NCBI GenBank assembly: GCA_003993805.1
Contig: RSEF01000001.1
Location: forward strand, 149,005,610-149,069,609
Direction: 5' to 3'
Length of the DNA: 64,000 bases
Source of the DNA: Himantopus leucocephalus
Lineage: Eukaryota; Chordata; Aves; Charadriiformes; Recurvirostridae
Below are positions 38,986-58,990 of the stretch, in pieces; the stretch's first letter is position 1, and every line of letters begins with the position of its first letter. The position numbers and the translations under genes were made by a program. The notes under the pieces were generated by a model that was given only the letters and a program-made list of their open reading frames with translations, was not told the origin of the DNA and searched no databases.

Positions 38986-41900
38986 AATTTCAGGCTTTTG
39001 ATGAAAAGCGAAAACATTTGCTAAAGAAAGGAAAGTGTAGGGATCAAATGTTGAGATTAGAGACTAACATGTTCAACAATAAATTTCACAGAACATCTTT
39101 GATGTGGAAAGAACATTAAAAGATACTATGAGCAAAGAGTTCAGACGTAAGATTGTATGTGTGTGTATATATACATGCCTACTTAGAGCTAAACTTTATT
39201 TCAAGGTTTGCTATTCTTCCTACCCTACAGTTTAAAACAAGAAGACAAAATGAGCCTGCCGTATCCTTCTGTTGCTCAGCATTGGCCAGTAAACATTCTT
39301 TTGGATGGAAATAAAAAATAGTTATTAGAGCTAACATTTGGCCCCAAGGTAAATGTTCCAGCAACATAAATCTACTCTAGCAACAGACTGATGTCTCCTG
39401 AATTTGAACTGCCAGAAGGGGAAGTGAAAAGAGAAATAGGCAGGGTGGGATTTGTAGATCAGTCACGGATTTCATGTAATTCATTTGTTTATGTAGCTTT
39501 GCAAACCCAAAGCTGTCTGAGATTTAGAAAAACAAATATTCGTGTCTTCTCAGAGGTTTGCCAAATGACAGAGTGCTGGCAATCTTAGCAAGAGGCTGAA
39601 ATCGTTTGTTGCCATGTTGTTTCAGCTCACAATAAGCTTTACAGTTATCCTGGATTTCATACATAATACCTTCATCGTTGTTGAAGGAAATCGGGTGCCT
39701 CTATCCCATGCCATACCCCCAAAAAATGTAGCAGTTGCTCAACAACTCCACTGTGATTTTTTTAGCATTACCAGATGATGACTTTGGTTTTGGCCTGTCT
39801 GGTCAGGTAAATTGGCTGCTGTAAAGTTCTGCAAAGTCACCGAGAAAATGTTGGCATAATCTTGAGCTTATTGGAAGGATCAGACTGGCCTTATCCTGCA
39901 ATTTAATCAATAGAGTTGGGTAACATTTTTAGTGACCGCAAATTCATCATAAGTGGGGTTTTGATCCTAAAGCTGTTCCCAATTTTGATTAGGACTGCAA
40001 AATCGGTTTGAGGTGAGGAAAAAAATAGCCTGGAGATAAATTCTAGCCATGCCACCTCTTTCTTACTCACTGACTTGGGGATTATGGAATTAGATTTTTA
40101 TCTCAGCATGAGAGTCTTGAAAACCGCACTCCCCCCGCAAAAGGACAGTGTCTCTGAGGAGAAAATCAGAGGGTATTTGGAGTGGGCTCTTCTCTTTCTC
40201 TCTTCACTGCACTTTGTGTCTTTCATCTCTGAGGGTAGAAAGCAATTCTTCCTCTGACCCTTTCCTCAACAAACCACAGTAGCATAGTTTGTTCCTGGTG
40301 CCATGCATGGTGTCTCTTGTGGGCTCTGCCGTCCCTGGGCTCCACAGCCTGCTCTCCTGGCTGCTTTGGCCCATGGGGTCCCCTGCAGCACACGACCTCG
40401 ACACTCACCCCGCTGCTGAAACAGCTTTAACAGCAGAGATGTCCTTGGCCGTGTTTGCCTTCCTGCTTGGTTGTCCTAGTGCCTAGAGGTTCAGTCTCTC
40501 TTTAAAAAAGAGGGAACTCCCGGTCAAGTTTGTTCTTTTCCCAGTTAGGGTGGGGGCAGGACTAAAGAGACACAGCCACTTTTTTGCATCCAATATTTCA
40601 GTTTTGCTGCTGACCCAGAAACTCAGTTGCAGTCACAGCCCTCTGTAGTTCAGAATAAGGTAGTATNCTGGCCTGCGTGGAGCTAAGACACCTGCGGAGG
40701 CTGCTTTCCATGTGCTGCTTATTTACCCCTTTATACTCCTTTATGTTCTCCAAAGGAATCCTGTTTTCTCTGCAGGTTTATTTAAAACAGAGATGCATAT
40801 AGATGATTAAGAGAATACCAACTTCTTTTTTTCTTTGGCACAATAGTTCTGCAGACCGGTCTTAGATGAAGTTCGGCTAATTTATATACTAACAGTAGTG
40901 AGCTGATATTTCCTCTGATACTGAGACTTGGCAGAGAGGACCAGAAGGAAGTGTTTCAATCCAATATATAAGAGAACAGCAAAAGGAAAAAAAGAGACTT
41001 CCTCTTTATTATGTGAGGAGAATAATATATTAGAAATAATTTCCACCCATTAAAATGCTCTTTTGTTCTTACAGCCTGGTTTGGGATATATGGTGAGTCC
41101 AGTTTTGATCACTGTAGTATCTTTGCAAGGTCCCATCTTTGCTTCTTCATATCTACAGCTTGCCTTTGTATGTGTTGCATCTGATGCCAGCTGCCTACAT
41201 TTGAAGATCATTAACCAGGACATTTATTACTAAAGAGCAGTGGTGAAAGTTTGGGCTATTCTGGCCCAGCTGTCGTGGCTGGATTTTTGTGGTCCTCAAA
41301 TCCAGTCATTTCTGAATACCTTCATCTTTAGTCAACAGACCAGCTGTAATTTAGTGAGAGCACGAGCAGGCCAAGTTCTCTGAACAGGGATATTTAAATC
41401 AGCTTTCTGTAGTTTTGCAAATCCCAAGGTTAAGTCCCAGGTTGAGGAGCTTCCCACAGAGTTCGAAGAAAAATTTTGTGCTGTGCTAACAGCTTTTTCG
41501 GTGTTTGCGTGAGTTATCACTCTGATTACTGAATGGTATGTATTCATTACAAAGGAATAATAACTGGAGGAGAAAGAGGGAAGATTTTACACTGTTCTTT
41601 TTTGTACACCACCAGCAACACAACAATGTTTCATTCGTTCATGTAAGGGATTTTTTCTTTACTGAAACACGTGGCTTCCATGGCCCATTTTGTCCTACCG
41701 GTGTTAGGAAACTGTCTTTTAGCAGCTCGTCCCTGCAAGCGCTATTTCAGCCTCAGCGCGCTGAGAGGCTTGTGTTGGTTTTGAACCACACAGTGCAGAA
41801 GAGCTGAATTGCTCAAAGGCTTCTCTGTTGGAGGCGTGCCACGTAAGCCTGATAAGTGTGTCTGATTCGGAAACCCCGGGGCAGCGCGCAGTTTAACAGC

Positions 41901-43029
41901 AGAAGGGACTAGGAGAGACGCTGCCAAGTCCTGTGGAACCCTACACCAGGTTTCCCAATGTGGTGGAGGAGGAGAAGGAGATTTCTGATGGCAAGGTTTT
42001 CAAAACAGTCAAGGAATCACAGTAAATTCTGTGATGCCTTGGGAAAGGGCTGATTTCTAATCACTGATTTTTGATAGCTTTAGGACATAGTCAAGCGATA
42101 AATGCCAAAACAGTGCTGTTCTCTTCTGCACTTTCATGTTGGTTGCAGCTAAAATCCAGCAGCCTGGAGGTTTGTTTAACAGCCTATAGAGTGTGGTCCT
42201 GGGACTTAAAATTATCCAAATAATAAGCAATATGGAAAAAGTTATGTTTCTGATTTGTTCAGATTTTTGATTGATTTCACTAAAACTGCCTGCTATCATG
42301 ATGAAACTCTCCTTCTGAGAAGCACTGGAGTTTAATTTCTACAAGGACTCTCATCTGATATGTTACTTTCTATTGCTTAGTTCTTTAAGTAGAAATTTAC
42401 AATTGCAAAGTTTCAATCGCTGAATAAAGTTAGAACGGGCAATTTTTTTTTATTTTTTTTTTGCAATGGTTATTGTATGTGAGCCAGAGGTCCATTCCCA
42501 ATGAGGCAACTTCTGGTTTAAGAAGTTAACATGTTTTGCAAAACGCAGATACTGATACTCTAGTAGACAGCTGATGGCAATAAAAAACATTTATCCATTT
42601 CTGGAAAATAACACCTTACTAGTTTAAGTGGAATTTCAGCTTTTCAGCTGAGTTTAGCTTATATACTAACAACACAGCTTTTCTGTGTCAACTCTGCATC
42701 AGATCAGAAGGATGTTTTCTCTTAGCCTTGTCCATTCTGCTCAAATGGACTTCATGGGAGAGGTGGGCTCAGGAAACCTGCTGTGGTTCCCTCATTCTGG
42801 CTAACTGAAGTTCAGCAGCATTCATTCTTATGATATATTTTTCACATTCTTATCCCTGGCAAGTTTGTAATAAAAAGCTTCCATACACTCAGGTTTTCTT
42901 GGGTGAGTCCTCTCCTGGATTGTGCAAACGTTAAAGGCTGCAAAAGAGTGCCCAGAATTTCCAGATCACACTTTAATGGATCACAGGCTTCTCATTCAGC
43001 TGCTCTTCATCTGTAATCCTAAATGTCTT

Positions 43030-43129
43030 NNNNNNNNNNNNNNNNNNNNNNNNNNNNNNNNNNNNNNNNNNNNNNNNNNNNNNNNNNNNNNNNNNNNNNN
43101 NNNNNNNNNNNNNNNNNNNNNNNNNNNNN
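43030..43129. other. Assembly gap (100 N)
   Basis: Exactly 100 Ns, a second placeholder gap inside the same intron. The true size is unknown, so the 28,201-base intron length is only nominal. Confidence 0.98.
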
Positions 43130-46100
43130 CTCTATAGAGGAACTGCACAAAAAGTCACTCCCATTTCTTGAATAAATTCCTGCTGGTGGTCTGTTTAGCC
43201 CAACTGCTAGATGCTGCACCAGCAGCAGGCAAAACCAGTGTGTGCCCTTGGGCATCCCAGTCCTTCCAACCGTGCCAGGAGATGGGCTTCCAGCTTCATT
43301 CTCTGGATGGACAATTAATATCCTCAGGAGGGCAATCTATACACATCCTTCAAAGTGCTGTTTGCCATTCTGAGAAACGTAAATGCAGATGGGTGCAGCT
43401 GCCTCAAACGGCAGCTTTGTTACAGGCTGGGAGAAAGAGCTGAATTAGGTATGTGACAGCTCCATGGGTCTACTACCTAACACAGACCAAATCACCATGT
43501 TGACCTTCTCTATTCCTTGCCTATCTGGCTGTCCTTTCTAACCTGCCAGTTTTGCATAAAACTGTATTGCTTTTAATACATACCTGGTTAGATAAGATGG
43601 AATTTTTCAACCGCAAAATGCAGTAATGTGTACTGACTGATTAAAACCAGATTTTTTTCCATAATACAACATCTTAAATAAAATACAAACTTTCAGAAAT
43701 GTTTAGGTAGACATTTGTAGAAGCCAGGACTTTAATAACACTGCATAAATTGTAGTTCTTTAGATGAGCTTTTTGCTTTCTCTTCATATAAATGTCTGTC
43801 ATTAGTCATGTGCAAAACCAAGAACTTCACTTTTTGGAATGAATACTTCCCAGATCTTGCTTGTGCAAGATTAGATTAAGCATCTCATGAGCAGGAGCTC
43901 TTGCTGAACTCCTGGTTTCAAGTATGTTCCATGTCCTGGGAGGCTGGAAGTGGATGCAGCCAGGATGCTGCAGGACAGCTGTACAACAGTTCAAGTTCTC
44001 CTTAACCCCCTTCATTGCACTGGATTAGTCCATGGGGAAAAGAATGAGCTTACTAACCCTCTAGCTCTCCACAATAAGTCTTTAATGACATGCTTTAAAT
44101 GCAGGGTGTCTGGTATTTGTTGTGCTCTATTGCCACTTCAGCTTCCAGCTTGACTACTGCATTGAAGCCAAAAAAGCATCTAATGTACTGGGGCCCCAAA
44201 TATATCTACAGTTTTGCAAACCTTTGTTAACTCACATATCAGTCCAAGACTGGTTTTTGTTTTTAATTTAGTCAAATGCTTAATCTAGTCTTTCTTGATC
44301 CTTGATTCCTGATTATTATTCTGGTACTTCTTTGATTAATTTCTCATTAGAAATAGTGCTGAAGCAAACCCCCTGATCCCAGCCAAGCCAACATTTGGAT
44401 ATCTTCTAATAGTTTAATTGAAATGGGAATCTGTAAAAAAATTGGTTGCCCTATATAGTCAGTTTTGTCACTGTCTAAACTGGGACAAAGATTTCACATG
44501 GTCAGAATCTGAAATGCTTGGATTTCCTTTAATTTTCACAATGTCCCATTTTAAATAAGGGCTAATAAAAAAATCAGTAACGTTCCTATAAAATACGGAA
44601 ATAGACCCAACTTAGTTAACATCATTTAAGTCATAGTGGCTTCAAATGCAGCTATTTTTAATGCACTTTTAATAAAAATAGTCCTTGTCAATTAATTAAT
44701 GGTGCAGTATCTCATGGGTCTTTCCTTGTGATATACTGTAATCACTTGAGGTAAAAATCTTAGTCCCCAGGAGCATATCAACAACATAGCTGTTACTTCT
44801 TTTCACATAGAAATGTGGAGTGTAGTTGTCAAGCTCTGCACGTTTGAGACTTGAGGTCAATCATTCCTATTAACCGCAAATGTTACCATTCCCTGGCCGG
44901 AGAAATACAGGGTCGAGCATGTGTATCCTACGGAAGAGTAGTCATCTGTTTCAGGACAAGTACATAGAATAAAAATTAGCTTAAGTTTTTCCATGTGCAC
45001 CTGGCATGTCCATTTAAATAAAGAACACCAAAGGAAACATTAAACTCACATACACCCAAAACCTGGATCAAAACCATGCTTGATATTCTGGCAGTTCTTC
45101 TGGAATTGATTGGCAACTTTTTTAATAGGTTAGACACAAGTCCCGGAGGCAACAGGCCTAGTTCATAGGGTATGTCACCACGACGAGGTGGAAACGTAAC
45201 TGGAGCACATGCAAGCATAACTTCTTCGAGTTAGGAGGAAAAGCAGTTACAGTGAAGATGTGGTTGCGTGGACTTTGTTAGCGACAGGGTGTATATTTAC
45301 GATCCCTAGCCAGCCTGCATGTACTAAAGACTGATCTGCCGTGTCAACACCGCTCTGGTTGCCCTGCTAGCTTGAGTAAGTTGGGATACCATCACACTTC
45401 TGCTTTGTGGCGTTTTATTCCTCATCTCTGTTTTACTGCGGTGTAACTGTGGCTTTTGGTTACACGCTTTAAGCAACCAAATCTGAAAATACGTAACCTT
45501 TGCTTCAGTTTGACCATCTGTAAAGAAATGATGGGAGAGTGGCTGTGGTTCTCATGAAACCTATATGATTGCTTAACCCAATTTCCACTATGCAGGGCTC
45601 TAATAAGGCCAAAGTTGTTTTCTTCTTTAAACCAGGAGGCAGCCTCAAAATATGCCTTAACCTGGTCAGTTCTACACCAGGAGCAAAGGAAATGCAAACT
45701 GCTGTCAATGTTTGCTGCCGAAAGGCTTTGATCGTGATGGATTTGATGTGAAAGGTGAGCGAGGCTGTTGTTACAAAATACTGTCCCACAGTCTGTGAGT
45801 CTTAGCGTGTGCTGCAGTTTCAGTGGATCGGTTCTCAAAACCTTCCGGTAAGCAGAGAGTGGAAAATACAAATGCAGACTTACATTTAGCAATATCAGGA
45901 AAAAAAATATTTCTAATATGAAAGAGACAGTGGCTTTACTTCCAATGGAATTTAAAATCTCATTGTAGCTGACAGCTATATGTTTTATCTTGTGGCCTTT
46001 TGAACAGACATTTTTTTACGGAGCAGAAAAATGCCTCTGAGAAGAAGATCTTGGGGACATTGCTGTTTTCTCTGCTGTGACGTAAGGCAGGGGCACACAA

Positions 46101-46266
46101 CTCAGCATTTTTCTTCTTTAGAAGCTTACATTAATTTATTTTGACAGCATTTCCAACCCATATAGTAGCTTAGGACTATCTATTTGTGCTACCTTCCTAT
46201 TTTAGACAAGCGATGCTTTGCGTGAGACTGTTAATTTGGCAAAGGGCACGGGTTCACATTTGGTTT

Positions 46267-46440
46267 TCATAGACTGATAGATTTAAAGGCCAGAAGAGAC
46301 CATTATGATCATCTAGTCTGACCTCCCACTTCAGTCAGGGCACCAGCCTCACGCAATCATTACTGCAACGAGATCATGAGTTCAGTGTGAGCTAGACAGC
46401 AGCTTAAAGAAAGCGTCCAGTCCTGAGTTGCCTTCCTTTA
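46267..46440 (-). mobile_element. Old CR1 LINE 3'-end fragment
   Basis: On the + strand this reads as the reverse complement of a CR1 3' end. It starts TCATAGACTGATAGA, then AAGGCCAGAAGAGACC and ATTATGATCATCTAGTCTGA, followed by TCCCACTTCAG. This matches the terminal part of older CR1 subfamilies shared by birds, crocodilians and turtles, as I recall it. Divergence and small changes suggest an ancient insertion. The right boundary is uncertain. Confidence 0.75.
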
Positions 46441-47980
46441 ATTTTTAACATTATTTTTTCCAACTTCAGACCCCAGTCCCTGGATCATATCATTTTATAG
46501 GCATGCAAAGTCAAAATGAAACATCATCCTCAACTGTCCTTTTCAATTACATGTCTGTGATTTCATCTACTTGGATTTATCCCAAGATTATAGGAATATT
46601 TATGTTGCATAGTTGTCAGACCATGCTAAATGGACAGTAAGCATTATTTTGACTTTATACTGGATGCTGTAAAAACAGTTGCAAAGCACGCATGGAATGT
46701 CAGGATCGTGGGCTAGGTCTGCATTGGTAAGTCAGCAAGCATTCAGCCTGGCTTTTGGTTTTTGGGAGCAGTTTGCATCCACTGAGTTAACATGCATGAA
46801 GCCTGTTCACAGAGCAATACACAACAACTATTGCCCTTCTTTTAAAAACCAACCCCTGCATTTCTAAGATCAGTTTTTAATAGACAGATAACAATGAAAA
46901 TTGGCAAGTGACAAAAAAAGGTAAGGACAGGCAGGTGCAAATGTTTAAGAAATTATGATTTATCTAGAACATTTCCAAAAATACAGTTGTAATTTGGTTC
47001 ACCTAAGAGAACAGCAGTAGAAGATTAGGTGGGAGGGAGGAAAATACTTTGAATAAGCTTATTCTGCCACTCATTTTCACATGTACTCATCATAATGTGA
47101 GAGCACACTTTCTCCAGACTTAAAACCTGGCTACAATTCACTATCCCAGGAATTCCTGTCTACAGCACTGAGTCAATTTTTCAAAAAGGCCAGAGCTCTA
47201 AGTCTGGCATTGAAGTTTTACACAACCTGGGAAGTTTTAGGTGTGGATATACAATGAGTTTGTGACACTCTGGAAAGTCTGTGAACAAATTTCTGCATCT
47301 GAAATTTAAACGTCTTTCAGGCCCACTCCAACTTCCCCTATACAAAGTAAAGAAAGAATGCAGGGCTTGAACTCTGCTTCTGATACGTGCTATCATGTGG
47401 TAGCCGAAGTGGTGCTATGGTCTGTATGGGAATTGAATAGGGAAAAGAACTACAGGAAGATACTGCCAAGAGAAAATCCAGGTAAACATACTGCAAGAAT
47501 TGATCAAATTTTTATGACCTTTAAAACTTTCAAGTCAGGCCAGTTTTAAGAGCTGCCATTCAGTACTTGCCCTCGTGAAACTGGAAAAATTGACATTAAT
47601 TTCAGAAAGCAGCTGCCAGTTTCTTACTATTTAGTAAAGCATTAATATAAACTGATGTTCTTCAACAGAAATTTAAAAAATTTTTATACTTCTTGACTTA
47701 AAAAGAGCCCAATCTCTTGCATACCAAACTATGAGGAAAAAAAATTCCAGGCTTTCCATTTTGAAAATGACACAGTTTGACGATCTAGAGCACAGGAGTG
47801 CATTAACTCTAATTTTCGTAAGGCAGCTCCCTTGTTTAGTAGTTAGCCTTCATTTTCACAATTGGGAAATGCAGAGGACATCAAGAGACCTGTGTGAAAC
47901 CACAAAAATATACATGAGTTTATGTTTGTATTCACTGGATAGAGAACTTATTCTAAAATTATATTCATTATCCAGGATTT

Positions 47981-48095
47981 GGATAATTATATATATAAAA
48001 TATATGTAATGTGTTTATAATGTATATAATATATACATTAGATATAATATATAAATATATAATATATACATTATATATAATCTGTATATAATCTA
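47981..48095. repeat. TA-rich low-complexity tract, partly palindromic
   Basis: A dense run of TATA, ATAT and TAATG-like units of over 100 bases. It includes near-symmetric segments such as AATGTATATAATATATACAT that could extrude hairpins. It is a probable variable microsatellite. Confidence 0.8.
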
Positions 48096-50584
48096 TGGGT
48101 AAATAAAGTTCTGTTTCAAAGAAAAATATTTATTCTTCATATATTAATGGCCTTTGTTCAAAACACTTTCAGGTTATTGAAAATCACTGCAGTATTCCAT
48201 AACAGCATTGAGAACATTTTTTCTTCATAGTATATGTAGGTCCCAACTGTTAGCATTTATTGTGTCCAATAATACGTTTGAAATTAGACAATCCCAATCA
48301 AGAATGTACATTTTTCATTTTAAATCTTTTGGTATAAAATATTAGAACATATACAAAATGAATATATGAGCAATAATGTGTATAAATATCATTTCAAGAG
48401 TATTTGCACATTTGGATCCCCTTAACAAACTGTTTTTTAAAGACAAAGGTTATCTGATACTGTAACTATATACGTTATTTTGACTTTGCATGTGAGTCTC
48501 AGCTCTACAAAGGGACATCTAACAGCACAGCAAACATGCCTTTGCAATTAAATGATCATTCATTCACAGTACAGTTTATGGAAATAAAAGATACAGCTCA
48601 AACTGTTCGGTAAAGAGTGCCCGTTCTTGTTACTCTTTGTTTTAATGGGCTATAAAATAAATGCAGTGTAGAAGGTATTTTTTCAGCCAGAGCTTGTGAT
48701 ACACGATACGCATGGCTGTGCTGGGAAGAAAATGCCAAAATTATGTTCTTCAAACACCCATCACGCTTCTCGGAAGGATTATATATGTAAAGCCATCAAA
48801 ATCCTGTGCTATCTTTAATGGAACAGGACTGACTACTCCTTCGGTGTTTACAGTGTCAGCCCTGGTAAATGCCAAAGTATTTATGCTTGAGCAATGAAAT
48901 ACCGCCAGTTGCATTCATTTGTAGCCATGTGCAAGAAGGAGTAAGGAGACTGCACGGCTGCAGAATGGGAAGGCAAAGAACAAAATGTTTTAAAGCAGCA
49001 TGAAATAGGCAGGGAGTAACAGCGCCAGAAAACACACACACGCGCACATCAAATGCGTGCAAGGAGGTGGTAAGGGTGGAGGGGGAAAAAAAGGATGAGT
49101 GAAGTCAGATGGGTTAATGGTAGCTGAGGGGACTTCAGCAACTGAATAGATACGTCGGGGGGGAAAGTAGTAGTGTGAAGAAAAGAAGCCCATTAATAAA
49201 AGAGGAGGAGGGGTGAAATTAATGACAGCTCTGCAGAGACAGTGCAGCCCTTGTGAGGAAAGAAGCACAGGCCCTGGTTCTGGTATTCTTGTTCAGTACT
49301 TCCTAGGTACTGGGGACTGCTTGGAGGACAACGTACAATTAAAAGGCAGGGACTGTCAGCCCGTCGGGAACACTAAGCAAGGGACTAGTCTCACGCGCTT
49401 ACATAGGTGAATAACTATGAGGAAGAGCTTGTCAAGCCAGCAGTCCCCAGCATTTTTTTAATGAAATTTATGCCCCTGAAGTTACTGAAGAAATAAATTA
49501 GTGATTACAGTCGAGACTCTTTTTAATGGTTTGCTGCTTTTTTTTTTTCTTATTCTTTTTTATGTCCTCAAGTTATATTTACAGGGCACTATTATCTCTG
49601 TGGAAACTTTGCATTTCATGCAAAACCTGGACTTTTTCATGCCCATGTGCTTCCAGAAGGTGGAATTTCATGTAAAACAGCAGCTAACATGGAATACAGT
49701 AAAAAGCGAGGAGCTGGTACTTGCAGGTTCCACAGTGCACCACAGCATTCTGGTCCTAAGGCAGCCAGACCAGGGAGCAGGTCACAGTCATCGCAGACCT
49801 CCTCATGTGCTTGAATTTCCTTCCTGTGGATAGGGATGGGAGAAGGGAGGCTGAAACATTTGTTTGTCTGAGCTCCCACAGTTGCAGATATTTATTGCAG
49901 GCATAATGAGTTGATAGACACAAGCCACAAGTTCTCTTTTAAGAACACTTAGTGAAAGCACAGTCTGTCAGTAGATATTTCATTCTTATGCGTAGAAAGG
50001 ATGTTTTTCTTTAGAATTATTTATTAAAAAGTATAACTCCACTGAACTAGGGATTTAAATCAATTTGATCAATTCCCCCCAGCACTGTGAATCCCAAGAA
50101 GAAAGTGCTGACCCATCCGTTGGGTCCTTACAAATACATTCCCAGAGGGACGCGTGCTGGGAGACCTTGGTTAGCAGCAGGCTTTTAAATTCAGATATTA
50201 GACTGAGAGCAGGAAAAAATGAGTCAAAAAGTGTTCTCAGCCAAAATAAACCACTTTTTTTGGTGAAAAGTTTTCACCTTCCCTGCTCTTCTCCTTACTC
50301 CTTTTTCCCCACCTGCCTAAAACTAATTGCTTAATCTAGTTTTCAGTAGGTCCTTAGAAACTCTATTTTCTAGAACTCGCTCTTATCTTGAACTTTTCTG
50401 CTGCCTTGTCTTGCCATACTTGATGCATAGAGAAAACATCTAATGGAGCATATCAAAATGAAAGTCTCATGTTCATACCTGTGTAATTACAAAATTCAGA
50501 TCCTGAAAATATATCAATTTTTCAACTGTTCATTTAAATATTAAATTCTTCAAAATGCTAATGTGTTGTGTTCTTTCTTTTTGA

Positions 50585-58535
<7,951 letters not shown>

Positions 58536-58618
58536 GTCCAGTGCACATGTTTCCCCTGCCCTGGCTCCAGTTTCACTAGTGGATTGAAATTCCACCAAAG
58601 AGTGGGGAATTCCAGATG
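58536..58618 (+). repeat. Left arm of an 83-bp inverted repeat, unclassified element
   Basis: Starting GTCCAGTGCACA and ending GGGGAATTCCAGATG, this segment is the reverse complement of 63918-64000 with three mismatches in 83 positions. All three are C/T differences, and two fit decay of a CpG on this arm. Similarity stops at the point where CR1 sequence begins. I do not recognise the family. Sequence to its left (58261-58535) may belong to the same element, but the matching part of the other arm lies outside the window. Confidence 0.9.
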
Positions 58619-58893
58619 AGGATGAGGGGTAATGGTTTTAAACTGAAAGAGGGTAGATTTAGATTAGATATTAGAAAGAAATTCTTTACTCTGGGAGCGG
58701 TGAGACACTGGAACAGGTTGCCCAGAGAAGTGGTGGATGCCCCATCCCTATAAGTGTTCAAGGCCAGGCTGGATGGGGCTTTGAGCAACCTGGTCTAGTG
58801 GGACGTGTCCCTGCCCATGGCAGGGGGGGTTGGAACTAGATGATCTTTAAGGTCCCTTCCAACTCTAACCATGCTATGATTCTATGATTCTAT
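58619..58893 (+). mobile_element. CR1 LINE 3' end, 5'-truncated, relatively young
   Basis: This is the familiar 3' part of avian CR1: AATGGTTTTAAACTGAAAGA, then GAGACACTGGAACAGGTTGC, CAGGCTGGATGGGGCTTTGA and GGTCCCTTCCAACTC. It finishes with the diagnostic ATTCTATG-type octamer repeats. It is well preserved compared with the fragments at 16556 and 46267. The 5' truncation point coincides with the end of the 83-base repeat arm. Confidence 0.93.
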
Positions 58894-58935
58894 TATTTGC
58901 CTAAAAAATGATTTAATTGTTTTCACAATTGAATA

Positions 58936-58990
58936 ATTGGTCCTATATAAAATATTGGTCCCATATTAAATGTATAATTGGTCCTATATA
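58936..58990. repeat. Three spaced copies of a 14-bp unit (ATTGGTCCTATATA)
   Basis: Copies lie at 58936-58949, 58954-58967 (diverged) and 58977-58990, just downstream of the CR1 end. Spacing is irregular (18 and 23 bases). It is a local duplication with no evident function. Confidence 0.75.

Larger units (their letters stand above)
30108..43029 (+). other. MID1: MID1 intron, middle part between the gaps
   Basis: No exon or RNA gene recognised. Mostly AT-rich unique sequence, with moderately GC-rich patches near 30400-30560, 33770-33990, 36060-36370 and 40310-40420. Simple repeats include a CAAA-type tract at 34908-34934, a T-rich tract at about 38878-38901, a G12 run at 38974-38985, TG/TA at about 39155-39176 and T-rich runs near 42443-42462. 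A single N is at 40667. A long AT-rich stretch without simple repeats at about 38560-38830 resembles a conserved non-coding element in texture, but conservation was not tested. Confidence 0.8.
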
